A model generated the notes under the pieces. It ran no database searches. It was given only the letters and a program-made list of their open reading frames with translations, and was not told where the DNA came from. Position numbers and translations under genes: made by a program. Below are positions 44,392-56,313 of a stretch of 64,000 bases of DNA, piece after piece. The stretch comes from Sequoia sempervirens (taxonomy: Eukaryota; Streptophyta; Pinopsida; Cupressales; Cupressaceae), in assembly GCA_007258455.2 (NCBI GenBank), contig VDFB02373365.1, positions 220,169,841 to 220,233,840 of the forward strand, in the 5' to 3' direction. Position 1 is the stretch's first letter. Every line of letters starts with the position of its first letter.

Positions 44392-45023
44392 TATGTAAAA
44401 TAACCTTATATTTATACTTAAGATTTAATCCTAAAATTCAAATAACACAAGCTGACATCAGATCTAGGATTTAAAATCACTAAAATCCCACCAAGAATAA
44501 GTTAAAAAAAGGGGTGTCCTAAGTTAAGGAGGACCCATTTTCCAAGTGGCTAATGGGTCCTAGCATACTTGACTAGGACAAATTTTGGGGATATGAAATA
44601 ACATGTAAAAAGGGGGTCCTAGGACCTAGGAAGGACCCATTAGCCAGGTGGCTAATGGGTCCTAGGTCACTAGCCTAGGACTCAAACCTTGCCAAATTAA
44701 TTGTTATGAAACATTATTAATGAGTGTCGGGATTTATCCTTTAGAAAATGCAATAAATAAGGCTTGGATTTGAATTTAATGGGCCAATTAAGGAAAATTA
44801 AACCTTAATTAATTAATTAAAGCCCTAGATTAGTGTGAAAGTGTAAAGATACACTTTACAACACCCTAAATAAGGCGGCATTAAGTCCATTTTATTAAAA
44901 AGGGCCAAAGACTTAATGTGAATGTGTAAAACACATTACAACACTAAGTCAAGGCAACATTAGGTTCATTTATTGTCAATTATTCTCCAATCAAGAAAAA
45001 GGGATACTTTTTCCATTAATACA
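44392..45023 (-). repeat. 5' LTR of the gag-only element
   Basis: Partner of 39848-40468. It contains a near-perfect palindrome AGGACCCATTAGCC ... GGCTAATGGGTCCT at about 44632-44663. Confidence 0.8.
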
Positions 45024-45599
45024 GATTAATTCAATGATTTCCTCTTTTGAAAGAGGTGGTGAAGTTTTTGTCTAGAAGAAAATATTTGTTGTTGATATAT
45101 CTTTATTGTCTATGTTTCATGAACACATGTATCATCTCTACAATGATTGGTTATAAAGTACACCATTTTTTCTTCTAAAATTATGAGGTGTAATAGTTTA
45201 TAAAACCTTTATTTTCTACCATGCATGGCAATGTGTGATCAATCATGGATAATTGGTATGATTCCATTATTCTATGGGTGCTCCTTCATGTGCATCATAT
45301 ATTTCAAACCATAGGAATTACATTGAACCATGTGCTCATGACTATTATAAAGATTCTTATTATTTCTATTTGAATAGCCTTGCATCTTAAAAAAACCAAT
45401 GACCAAATTTATTAGTGCCCATAAAAGAGAAAGAAAAAATAAATGTTCTTTCTAGAAAGAAAATAGAATGTGAAGGACAAATCAAAGCACTACAACCCAA
45501 TGCATACCTTTCTATTAAAAAATAGTTTTTTTTTTTCCTATCATTCCCTTAGATCCCATTTACAAGAAATTAGACCTCTCTTGGGTTGATTATAAAGGA

Positions 45600-46980
45600 A
45601 AATCATGAAATCCAAGATACAAAACTAGATGCCTAAGTTTGATGGGCATGATAACAATAAAGGGGACATGTTGCATTTTCAAACTTTTTGGATAAATTTC
45701 ATTATGAAGATGAGGACATGTTGCATTTAAGTTAGGGTTTATCGTCAAGGAGAAAATAATTCCATTTTACATTCAAAGAACCTTAGTGATTTAAAATTAT
45801 TATTATTAGTTCTTAGTATGTGAGTTGGCAACCTATCAACTTACGCTAATATAAAAGGCACTCAAATCCAACAAGGAAATAGTTCATGCCTGATACTTTA
45901 AAATTTCAGCTACTATGAAATTTTTTTATCTCTTCCAAGCGAAGAGTGGTGAGTCTATTTCATTAATACCCAAATACTAATAATTTAAAGATTAGTATAC
46001 TTAAGTATGGAGAGAAAAAGGTAGCCTAAGTACCAACAAGAACGAGATGAAACTTCAATTATTGCACACAAACATCCATAGTGGGAAGATTAGAATTACA
46101 ATAAGTCATCTAGACCTAACTAACTCATTTCAAAAGTTAACACCTTAGGTAGAAATAATGCATTCATTGATTGAAGAGATCAACACTTATTCACTTATAA
46201 AAAAATAGATGATAGTAGCTTAATCAAAGAACATAGAAAAACCACAGATTTGATTATGAAACTAAAATAAATGGTATGACTATTGGTAGAAAGAATTGTG
46301 ATAGAAATTGTGATGCACATTTTGCATGCTATTATCCCACTTCTCCTAGTATGTCATATAGATAAAAAATTGAACATGAAGAATTGTTAAATTGCCTTAG
46401 AAATGAGATACAAAAAAATGGCAATAGTTAAAATACAAGAGGCTCAACTAGAAAGAACCAATATGCTTCATGGTAGGATGAATCAAGATAAACTCTATAA
46501 TGCACAAAATTTTGACATGAGTTATTTAGATGTGAATAGAAATGATACTAGCCAGCATCCCCTTCCTCCAAATATGTCATATAAAGAATAATTTAAGCAT
46601 GATGAGATACTATACCTCCTCAAAAAACATCCGCAATAACTAGTTGTAGAGATTGAATTGCAAGAAGCTCAACTTGCCACCCTCAAGAATCCAAATACCC
46701 TCTTAGTGAAAAGAAAGGAAGATCTTCCTTATGAGGAAGAATTTTCTAAGTACTATATAGATGAAGATGATCAATACTTTGCATCAAGATATGGTTTTAT
46801 GGAAGGATAATATGAGTATATAGTGATTATGTTGTAGTTGATCTATAGTTTCAAGATGAACACAATGTTGATGCAGAACAATATTAGTTGTCTGCTCATG
46901 ACATGGAAAATCTAGGGGAACTCATACAACCAACCCAAAATTTTGATCCATAATGTGTAAAAATGACAACCTGTATGAAT
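45600..46980 (+). pseudogene. Possible decayed gag
   Basis: Broken frames give MPKFDGHDNNKGDMLHFQ-like wording near 45630, EKIIPFYIQRTLSD near 45750, and later IQEAQLERTNMLH (46430) and IELQEAQLATLKNPN (about 46653). The first two recall the start of plant gypsy gag (MPxFDGxxDPxxHL). The EAQL words and AATATGTCATATA / AGTATGTCATATA show an internal duplication (about 46350 and 46570). All frames carry stops. This is a weak assignment. Confidence 0.35.
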
Positions 46981-48504
46981 GCAATAGTAGTACACACCAA
47001 AAATAAATATTAGCATGTGATGAGGTATGTACCTATACAACAGGACAATATTATTACTATATGTTGTGTCTGGCCATGCTTTCCACAGTTGTAAGTTTTT
47101 TCTTCTTCATGATGATGTTGACAATGTTATCGAACAAGGGGAGGTCCATTTTTTTAGAGCACTTGCATGCTATTAAAAAGAGGCATATATGTCGAAAGAT
47201 TGTTGTTGAGATGATAACATAGAAGTTGTAGGCATCCCTTCTCGAGGAGGCCATTCCTCTATTCTTTGGGTGTTGTGAATTACAAGAAGACGATGTCAAA
47301 GATGAGATGATGAATGCTTCAAATCTAAATGTGAAATGTACTAATTAGAATTGTGTGTGTTAAGGACGTGGGGAAGAGACTTGGTCTGTGTAGTTTTCCT
47401 TTTCCCCTATTAAATGTTTTAAACATGTATGTTTTCTATGTTTATTGGTTCAAGTATGGTTAGTTCTGGTAGAGTCTATGACCATATTGTTAGATATAAA
47501 GGACATACATATATATATAGCATGTTTTGTCTTTATGTTTGTCAAGCACCATGCCAATACAGGGCTTACCCCAACTATTGATGGTTCTTGGACCTAAACC
47601 AAGCAATATAATAAAAAATAATGATCCTATGAAGATATGCATTCAAGATTTGACACATGGTCTGATAACTTGTACCAAGAACTTCATGATCTATTTCTTG
47701 ACAATTGCCTATACAAAATAATGACCATCCACCTACTTATTACCAACAACATTAATGTGAGAAGAGAACTTAGTTTATGCTTTTAAATTTAATAAAGGTT
47801 GATGAAGAAAAAGGTAATTAATTGATCCAAACATAGTAATGGCTTGAATGATATATTTGTTGCATTAACAATATAAGCTTTGTAGTCACTCCATAACACC
47901 ATCGTTCAAATATTTAAGTTCAAACTATCAAATCCAATTTTTCAATTGAAAATCAATATATTTCTCTATAATAGTGATTATGGACTATCACCATTAGAGG
48001 CATCCTCCAACCATAATCAAGAGTATGAAAACTACAAACATGATGATGATGTACAACCTTATATCTTGGCTCTAGTAATGGGCAATAGCTCATAATGTTT
48101 GTGATTTTCTTCCACAAAATAATTATACAATCTATTCTTGTCAATTTATCCCACGTAGAAAAATAACATATGCAATAACATCTACAAATCTGTACTTGCT
48201 ATACACATCTTACATTCAATGCTAATAATATTAAGAATGAAGAATAGCAATAAACCTCTAGATTAGCAAAAAAATTGTTAATTCTTAATTTCACAGAATT
48301 TTTTTTTCTTTTGCAACTTGTATCTTCCACCTTATCTAATCGAATATTTAATTCAATAACTAATTCACAAAATTTCATGTATGATTTTACATTACACATA
48401 AAGAAGAAATTATATAAAAATACTTTTCACCCCACGGCATACTAGATAGGACCAGCAATGACTATAAAAAGAACAAAATAAATATTTTTCTATCTTTGAA
48501 TTGA
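46981..48504. other. No gene recognised
   Basis: An 80-codon minus-strand frame (47057-47299) and a plus-strand 64-codon frame (47527-47721) match nothing known. A short (TA)n run lies near 47508-47518. Confidence 0.4.
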
Positions 48505-48559
48505 TCAAACCACACCCAGTGATTATCCTCTTCCTGATGAATCACTGGATGTGGTTTGA
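48505..48559. repeat. Short hairpin, 20-base arms
   Basis: TCAAACCACACCCAGTGATT at 48505-48524 pairs with 48540-48559 with one mismatch and a 15-base loop. Its size resembles a foldback precursor or MITE relic; no function can be inferred. Confidence 0.75.
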
Positions 48560-48840
48560 AACTTCGATTCAAAACAGCATACACAGTTAAATTCGGAAGT
48601 GTTTACTACTATTATTCATGAACTCTGAAAAAATCATACCAACTATATTAAATTAACACCTAAATAAACCACATATTTGTTACAAAAACTTTAATAATAA
48701 TAATAAAAACACCTACTGATACACCCATTGACCCTCCACATGGGGCAAGTGCCAGTAGTAAGAGGACTGTGAGCGACAAGATTTGGCAGTTCTCAGAGTT
48801 TCAGTAACCATGACGTGGCTGTCAAATCTGACGTAAGAGA

Positions 48841-49190
48841 AAAAGAAAAAGAAAAAGAGGGAAATTTCGTGTCGGTGCGCTCACGAAAAACAGAAAATTA
48901 AAATTTCAAGAGGACTACAAATCGACAGGATGTGAAATGTAATAATGCCATAAAAATCAACGAAATCTGTTATTAGACGTCGAAATTACGCTTAAATCTG
49001 AAAAAAGAAAAGAAAAAGAGGAAATTTCGTGTCGGTGCGCTCACGAAAAACAGAGAAAATTACTGGTGCACGGCATGGTATCAAAATTTCAACAGGACTA
49101 CTTCTAATCGACAGGATGTGAAATGTAATCATACCATAAAAATCAACGATTTCTGTTATTAAACGTCGAAATTACGCCTAAATCTGCAAC
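48841..49190. repeat. Tandem duplication, unit of about 160-190 bp
   Basis: GAAATTTCGTGTCGGTGCGC begins copies at 48861 and 49021, followed in both by TCACGAAAAACAG, AATCGACAGGATGTGAAATG, AAAAATCAACGA and CGTCGAAATTACGC. The flanks are (GAAAAA)n-rich. The unit is unlike the next duplications. Confidence 0.88.
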
Positions 49191-49978
49191 AAAAAATGAA
49201 ATTTCAAAAAGTTTTTGGAACTTTACATCGAACGCCATAACTCACGGTGTGTTGAATTTTCTTCATAAATTTGCAGCCGCAGATCCGCTGGAAGCGTGTT
49301 GAATTCTTTTCATAAATTTGCCGGTGACGATGATGTATCCGTATGGAACCAAAACCTCCGTTATTTTCAAGCTTTTACACGACGGCACGTTTAGGTTACT
49401 GATCTGAAAACCAAAATATCAATTGGCTTTTCGACTTTCGACATGATGAATCAAGCACCGTGATTCGAACCGTGGGCCTCCACGTCCGGACGAAACGCTA
49501 CGACGCCATTTTTAATGTCAGAAATCGGAATGTCGGTGCCAAATTTGCATCCTTGAGCGGCGGTTTAATACCTATTTGGTATTTTACTTTTCCTACGAGT
49601 GTAACAGTAAAAATTATGCGGCTGTGGTTCAATGATAGCTATTATTGTTCACAGCTTCTCAGTCGTACTTCAAAAGCACAAATTGGTTGTAAAAGTTATG
49701 TCAAAATATAGGGAAGGGGATCAGTAATTCTAATTTTGTGTCTTAAAGTTCTTCTAAGGGTGCATCAGATTGATCCGATTTTTTTGGGTTTTCTTCCAAA
49801 GCGATTTAATAGCTTATAGCTATTATTTTGACTTTTGGACATTTTCTACGAATGTGGGAGGTTTCAATAAGCACGAAAATATGACCATTTAGAGTTATCC
49901 AATACATGCTCTCTAATGACCCAATTAACGTTCGCTTTCACCACCAATTAAATTTTATAAAAAACCCAATAAATGATC
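49191..49978. other. Moderate-GC stretch, LTR-like, no gene seen
   Basis: GTGTTGAATT with TTCATAAATTTGC repeats at about 49250 and 49298. A B-box-like GGTTCGAATC lies on the minus strand near 49462. The 83-codon frame 49460-49711 matches nothing known. Confidence 0.35.
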
Positions 49979-50690
49979 ATTATTAATGTGCAATTATATT
50001 TATATAAAAAAATAACCGCTCACTTTTGAACGTATGAAATTCACTTTATAATGTTGGAAGTTCACGTTAGTGATGTCCAATGTTCGCAATGCCATGTGCA
50101 TGACCCACAATTTCCCGAACTGCAGCCTCCTTACAACTTGATTAATTTTCACGATAGGTCTGTCGATGTAATTTTTCCCACGTTAATTTCATTTACTGTC
50201 CTCCATATTTTGGTATTTGTTACACTCTCCATGTTTACCATGCTCTCGATGGTATTTTCATCTGCAAATAAACCCTTACGCGAGTTGATTTCCAGATACC
50301 CTCCATGATTTCAAGTAACGTCAAGCTATCATATTAACGTGCAATTACATTTGTATATAAAAAAATAACCACTCACTTTTGAACATATGAAATTTACTTT
50401 ATAATGTTGGAAGTTCACGTTAGTTGTGTCCAATATTCGCAACGCCACATGCATGACCCGCCATTTCCCAAACTGCAGCCTCCTTACAGCTCGATTAATT
50501 TTTACATCAAGTTCGTCAATGTGATTTTTTCTAACATTAATTTCATTTACCGCCCTCCATGTTTTAGTATTCGTCATGCTCTCCATGTTTATCACGCTTT
50601 GAATGGTATTTTCAGCTGCAAATAAACCCTCATGTGAGTTGATTTTCGAATGTCCGCCACAGTTTCAAGTAAAATCAAACTATCATTTCT
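49979..50690. repeat. Tandem duplication, unit of about 352 bp
   Basis: Copies begin at 49979 and 50331 and share ATAATGTTGGAAGTTCACGT, CTGCAGCCTCCTTAC, CTCCATGTTTA and CTGCAAATAAACCCT in order. A partial third relation (TATCATTTCTCCTT, ATGGTACTC) links 50680 with 50878. Confidence 0.88.
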
Positions 50691-51569
50691 CCTTGCATAT
50701 TGCACAAAATGGTACTCGTGAGTCTAGTTTCATAGCAGTTTTGTTGAACTATGAAAGGTTTCTTAGTTGTTTGATTATGGGATATTTTGACACTTTTTTT
50801 ACCAATTTCAACATTTCTTATCATGTCGGTTGTCGTCTCCATCATGTGATAGTCTCCATGGTTTAAAGTAACATCAACCTATCATTTCTCCTTTCATTTT
50901 ACAGTGAATGGTACTCATGAATCTATTATGCCTGAGTACTCCTATTTTTGTCGCACCATTGTGCAAACCATCTAGGGTTTCATTATCATGAACCCATTGG
51001 CTTAATATAGTGAAATACTTAGCCAGGTTGTACAATCCACAAACATTCAACTTTTTTGGTTATATTTTAAAACCCCCTATTTGTATTCACGAATTTATTT
51101 GATTAAGGGATTATTTCACACAATATTTTGATCGATGTCTTTGATCATTCATGTATTTGTCTAATTAAGGGATTATTATAATGAAACCCTAAACTTGTAT
51201 GGAATTTTTTTTCTGACAACACTTGCTTTTTTGGGCATATATCAAAAAAACCACATCTATATTCATAAAGTGTTTATTTACAATTTTTAAATTGAGGTTT
51301 TTTTTCTTGGTGGGTTAAATCTTACAAACCCCCTTTACAAATTTAGGAAACTTTGTATATATTTGTGAAGTTTTGCTTAAAACTAAAGTGAACACATCAG
51401 CTTACATTCATGATTATGTGTATATATTTGCAACATCTCGCCTTCTTTTTCTAATTCTAACAAATGTTTCAAATTCATGGATCTTTGTTTAATGTTAATG
51501 ACACTGTATTGTGTACTTCTGAGTGCCAATGGAACAACCTAAGCTTAATATGTTTTTTTGTACTTTGTG
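50691..51569. other. AT-rich stretch, no gene seen
   Basis: Apart from the partial repeat at 50680/50878, no structure is visible. Confidence 0.45.
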
Positions 51570-52212
51570 TTTATAGTCATGAAACTGTGTATGTATCTCT
51601 CAAGTTTGAATTGAAAAATGAACACAATAGCATACATCTTCATTTTTAATATTCATCTTATATGTGTTTAAATTACTCTTCTTTCACTATCCATAAGAAC
51701 ACAGTACCATACATTTTCTATAAACTGTGTTATTATTTGTCTACTTCTCATTGCACATACAACAGAGTAGCATACATATATATAACAAACTTTGTAACTT
51801 TTATTCTTCACTTATCAACTTACATTTTCATTGTACTTACATATTCATAAATATATATATATGTGTGTGTGTGTATAGATATATATGTATATATACAAGT
51901 ATATATGTATACATTATGTGTGTGTGTGTGTATATATATATCGATAGCCATGAAATTGTGTATGTATCTCTCCAATTTGGATTACAAACATAACACAAAA
52001 GCATACATCTTTATTTTTTACATTCGTCTTGCCTATGTTTAATATTCTTTCCTTTTGTTGTCCATAAGAACACAATACCATATATTTTTTGTAAATTATG
52101 TTATTATTTGTCTACTTTCCATTGCACATACAACAGAGCAGCATACATATATATGACGAACTTTATAACTTTTATTCTTCACTTATCAACTTACATTTTC
52201 ATTGTATTTATA
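51570..52212. repeat. Tandem duplication, unit of about 270 bp, with TA/TG microsatellite
   Basis: 51570-51838 and 51942-52212 share GTGTATGTATCTCTC, AGCATACATC, CCATAAGAACACA, CATTGCACATACAACAGAG and CTTATCAACTTACATTTTC in order. A (TA)n/(TG)n microsatellite at about 51849-51941 separates them. The second copy ends where copia RT sequence begins. Confidence 0.88.
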
Positions 52213-53240
52213 TATCAAACTTCCAACTTCACTCTAATAAGGTACTATGATCATGTCTCCCATATTTGATGGGGATGTTGGATAATCTAAAATAAATAAC
52301 TTTGTTCCAACTGTAAAAGGAACACACAATGGACTACAATCTTGCATATTAAACCTCTATAAAACTGAATTGACATACTTACTCTATCCAAGCCATATAT
52401 TTTTGTTCACTCTATATCTTCTAATTTCCATCCCAAGAATGTATTTAGTTGCACCAAGAGATTTCATTTCAAATTTAGTTGCAATTTGATACTTTAGTTC
52501 TAAAATCATTCATTTCCCTTTACCAATAAATAACATATCATCAATGTATAATGTAATAAATAGGAAACAATCACCATTAGTCTTATAATAAACACAATGA
52601 TCTGATTTATAATGCTCAAATCTCAAACTCAACACATATGTATCAAATTTATGGTACCACATCTTAGGACTCTATTTGAGGCCATACACATATTTCTTCA
52701 ATTTACACACCAAATTATTTTTTACGTTTCACAACTTAGTGCTTTGGATGTGTCATATAAATATCCTCCTCTAAATCACCATGAAGGAAAGTCATTTCAC
52801 ATCCATTTACTCAGCCTATAGATCATAAGCAACAACAATAGAAATTAAAAATCTAATGGATGCCATTTTTACAACAAGAGAAAACATCTCATCATAATCA
52901 ACACCCTCAATATGAGAGTAACCTTTTGCAACTAGTTGTGCTTTGTACTTCTCAATACATCTATCCAAACCAATATTTTTGTTGAACACCCATTTGCAAC
53001 CAAAAGGTTTTCATCCTTTATGCATTGGCATAAGTTCCCATGTATCATTCTTTTTCAAAGCTATCATTTATTCATACATAGCAATCTTTCAGGATTATAT
53101 ATCATTCATACATAATGCCTCTTCTACAAATCTAGGTTCATCCATATTACTATTCAAAGCAAAAATGCATCTTCAATCATCAAGTGAATACCTTTTAGGT
53201 GGTTGTCTATGCCTAGTAGACCTATCAATAAGTTGAGTTG
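52210..53240 (-). pseudogene. Copia reverse transcriptase
   Basis: Minus-strand pieces read VAKGYSHIEGVDYDEMFSLV, KMASIRFLISIVVAYDL, MWYHKFDTYVLSLRFEHYKS and the active-site region LFITLYIDDMLFIGKGK (YIDD box). KFEMKSLGATKYILGMEI follows, and VPYxSEVGSL is the last recognisable part at about 52212. Stops occur at several sites, including inside MDVKxxF. The family domain would continue into RNase H, which is missing. Confidence 0.88.
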
Positions 53241-54240
53241 GAGGTTCTTCCTCCACTTCTAAAGATTCAGAGTTAGATGAGCTCTCCTCAACTTATTTTC
53301 TATTTAGGTGCCTCAATTCAATTTTCTCAAGCATAGAAGGAGGTTGAATAACATATTCATGTTCAGTTTCTTTTGGCTGCAATATAATAGAAGGCTTAGT
53401 TTCTCTAAAAATAACACTTATATTATATATTACCTTTTGTGCAACAAGATTCCAAAGCTTGTATCCTTTCACACCATAACTATATCCGATGAAGATAAAT
53501 TTCACAACCTTTTTCTTCAACTTTGTTCACTTCGCCTTTGGTACATGTGCATATGTCTTGCAACCAAAAAATCTAAGATATCTTAGTGAAGTCTTGCGAC
53601 CTAATCATGCCTCTATAGGAATCTCATCAAAAAGAGCTCATGTTGGAAATTTTTTTATTAGGTAACAAGTAGGGAAACATCGTCAACTCAAAACCTTTTT
53701 CTATACCAACACCACTTAGCATACTCCTAGCCTTTTCCATCGATGCCATGTTCATTATTTTGCAACTCCATTATGTTATGGATAATATGGATTTGTCTTT
53801 TGTCCATGAATGACACAATCTTTATAGAATCTATCAAAATTATTAGAGAAAAAATCACCATCATTAGCATTCCTCAAAAAAAGTATTTTCTTTTCAATCT
53901 GCAACTCAACCATTGCTTTAAATTCTTTAAATTGACTGAAAACTTTAGATTTACTCTTTAGAAAATATACCCATGTCCTTCTACTATAATCATTAATAAA
54001 TGAAACATAATATGTAAATTTTCTAATTGAAGGAACATCTATAGAACCAAACACATCGGAGTGAATAAGATCTAATACACCACAAGATTTATGAGAACTC
54101 AAATAAAACTAAACATAATTTTGTTTTCTATAAATGCAATACCCACATAAATCAAATTCAATATTATAATCAGACAACCCTTCAACAAGGTTAAATTTAT
54201 TTTTAAGGTCCTGAAACCCTTTTCTCCAATGTGGCCAAGC
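53241..54240 (-). pseudogene. Copia integrase
   Basis: The zinc-binding end gives WRKGFQDLKNKFNLVEG and DLCGYCIYRKQNYV (54090-54240). The core has D in LDLIHSDVFGSIDVPS and YVSFINDYSRRTWVYFLK (open frame 53776-54102). The usual RSDNGGEF is damaged to RNANDGDFFSNNFD, so the second catalytic Asp region is altered. The distal part, KFIFIGYSYGVKGYKLW (53293-53520), is the typical copia stretch between integrase and RT. It is non-functional. Confidence 0.87.
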
Positions 54241-54377
54241 CTCTAGTGTCATAATATAGTTTTCTCTACAAGTAACTTTGATTCAATAAAAAGATCACCC
54301 TTGGGTACCTAGAAGCCATGACCATCCGTTGAAGATGAAACCCTCACCTCTTCCAATGAAGTAGCCACAAACCTTTT

Positions 54378-54776
54378 TTACACATAAGTACTATTACACT
54401 CAGTAGTGTATGCATCAATTTTATACAACATGCCATATTTGACACCTCTATAAATCACTATAGCACCTCTAAATATCTTGCATCTTGCATCAGAAAAGAC
54501 TACTTGCATACCCACATCTATTAGTTTGCTCATAGATAATGAAGTTTTTGCTAATCTAGAGATACAAAATACACTATTAATCCTTTTTATTCTACCATCA
54601 AGAAAATTGATGCTAACTTTACCATGGCCAAAAATATTTAAACAAGAATTATCACCCAAGTACACCTTACCTCCATCAAATTCTTCATATTCAAAAAACC
54701 AATCTCTATTAGAGGTCATATGGAAAGATGTGCTTGATTCAACTAGCCATGCATCATTACTTGCATGAGTTTCCAA
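54378..54776 (-). pseudogene. Copia protease and GAG-pre-integrase region
   Basis: WLVESSTSFHMTSNRDWF stands where copia protease has WLxDSGAxxHMT, so the catalytic DSG is lost (ESS). VYLGDNSCLNIFGHGKVSI, VFCISRLAKTSLSMSKLID and YKIDAYTTE follow as in the family. The open frame is 132 codons and lies between gag and integrase. Confidence 0.85.
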
Positions 54777-55690
54777 AGATGCAATGAATGCATAACCATA
54801 TTTCTTCTCAAACTCAAAATCATAATAAAATTTATTTTTTTCTTCTTCTTTTCTTCTTTACACTCCTTATGGAAGTGTCTAGGCTTACCACAATTCCAAA
54901 TTAACTATGGGATTTCTAGGAGATTTGAATCTCCCCTTGAATTTGGATTTATCATGCTTCTCATTCTTCTTTCATTTTTCCATAGGTATTTTATGAATAT
55001 TTGGGGTCTCCTTAGCACTTGATGGATACCTTCCTCATCTCTTTAGAAAGCAAAGAACCCTCCACATCTTCAATCTTCAAAATAACAAAAGTACTCCCAA
55101 TAGAATAATAAGAGAATCCCATGAATCGAGCAAAGAACAAAGCAAGATATGAAATTTATCCTCCTCATCCATTTTGACACCAATTGATGCCAATTGAGCC
55201 ACCAACATATTGAATGCTTCCAGGTGGTTTATAATTTGTCCTCCCTCTTCCATTCTCAAGGAATACAATTTCTTCCTCAAGAAAATCGTATTCACTAAAG
55301 ATTTTGCTTGATATATCTCACCAAGTTTATTCCATTATTTTTGTGCGGAGGTCTCTTCATGGACATTGATTAAAGCAAAGTTTGTTACTCACAATATGAT
55401 TAGATCCTTCGATTTATGGTCCATAATATCATATTGAGCGTCTAAAGTAGAATTTGTGGGCCTTAAAACATTTTCATCAACAACATCCCACATATCTCAA
55501 TCTATCAACAAATCCTCCATCTTCAACTTGCACATCTCAAAATTATTTCCAAAAATTTCTCCACCTCTATTCTCCCTGATCAACTTTCCATCTGAAAATT
55601 CTTGCAACAAGATTACAAAGTATCTTCTATATAAGCTCTCATTCAAATATGGATCAGTTCAAAAAACCCAACAACCACAACTAAAACCAA
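54777..55690 (-). pseudogene. Copia gag
   Basis: The frame 55077-55295 reads LRKKLYSLRMEEGGQIINHL, then EAFNMLVAQLASIGVKMDEE, then LLCSLLDSWDSL, the copia gag (UBN2 type) core. Around 54880, WNCGKPRHFHKECKE is a zinc knuckle with the first Cys lost. Stops and shifts interrupt the rest. The frame follows the primer site by the expected short leader. Confidence 0.82.
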
Positions 55691-55699
55691 AGGTGATCA

Positions 55700-55712
55700 G
55701 GCTTTGATACCA
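55700..55712 (-). other. Primer-binding site (initiator tRNA-Met type)
   Basis: TGGTATCAAAGCC on the minus strand, two bases after the LTR end, differs at one base from the common TGGTATCAGAGC site. Confidence 0.85.
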
Positions 55713-55714
55713 CT

Positions 55715-56313
55715 TGTAAGGAAGCTAAGGTAGTGGAACAACTTCCTACACTAATCTTGAGAGGAGGGTAATGCAAAACTTTACAGATCTTTACAAAAGT
55801 TACAAAAACTTAAATAAAAATACATAAATATCATGCTTACCACAACATAGTGATTTATGTGGGGAAAAGTCTTTCTAGAGAAAAAAAAACCCCACACTCT
55901 AAAAGTCATCCAATATATTATTCAAAAATCATGAAGATTAAAATATACCTGCTGAGAAATATTCTCACAAGAGTATCACTAACCAGTGATCTGGAGGGAA
56001 CACAACAACTATCAAACGCAAAATACATCACAATGTATAGTCATAATACAATACCTTCATAATATAGGGTTTCCTTCTAGGGAAAGACAAGCCAAAAAAA
56101 TATTTACCATCAGATCTTCGACCTAATGAGGAATGCTCTACATTTACAATAATAAAATATACATAAAATGTGGCTTTCAAGGGCATTGCCCCTAAACCCC
56201 CCTTGGGGGGGTCATCCCCCCAGACCCTACAAGGGGAGTACCCCCTGCAACCCCCAGCTCTCAATATATTAACCTCTTATAATTGCAAGGTTGAGACACT
56301 ATTTATCCTAACA
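55715..56313 (-). repeat. 5' LTR of the copia element (about 599 bp)
   Basis: Minus-strand termini TGTTAGG and CCTTACA are near-perfect inverted matches. A TATA-like TTATAAGAGG (about 56273-56284) lies about 35 bases in, directly before a GC-rich cassette (56180-56262), so U3 would be very short. The far end is inferred, since no partner LTR exists. Confidence 0.65.

Larger units (their letters stand above)
39848..45023 (-). mobile_element. Non-autonomous LTR element with gag pieces only (TR-GAG-like)
   Basis: Direct repeats of about 620-630 bases at 39848-40468 and 44392-45023 flank 3.9 kb. On the minus strand the LTR begins TGTATTAA and ends TTTTACA, and a purine run GTGGGGGAAAAA sits immediately before the 3' LTR (40469-40480), which fixes the direction. 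The interior holds gag-type frames but no protease, RT or integrase, as in the terminal-repeat gag-only elements described in plants. The outer end of the 3' LTR differs (CAT for TGT on the plus strand), and no target duplication or clear primer site was found, so ends are approximate. Confidence 0.75.
52210..56313 (-). mobile_element. Ty1/copia element, decayed and 3'-truncated
   Basis: On the minus strand: a 5' LTR (55715-56313), a tRNA-Met-type primer site, gag, protease, GAG-pre-integrase, integrase and RT, in the copia order (integrase before RT). It breaks off within the RT/RNase H linker at about 52210; RNase H and the 3' LTR are absent and replaced by a tandem duplication. Frames are cut by many stops. 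Confidence 0.9.

Noticed and set aside
49440..49520. Possible tRNA gene on the minus strand around GGTTCGAATC
   Set aside because: No acceptor stem, A box or anticodon loop could be drawn.
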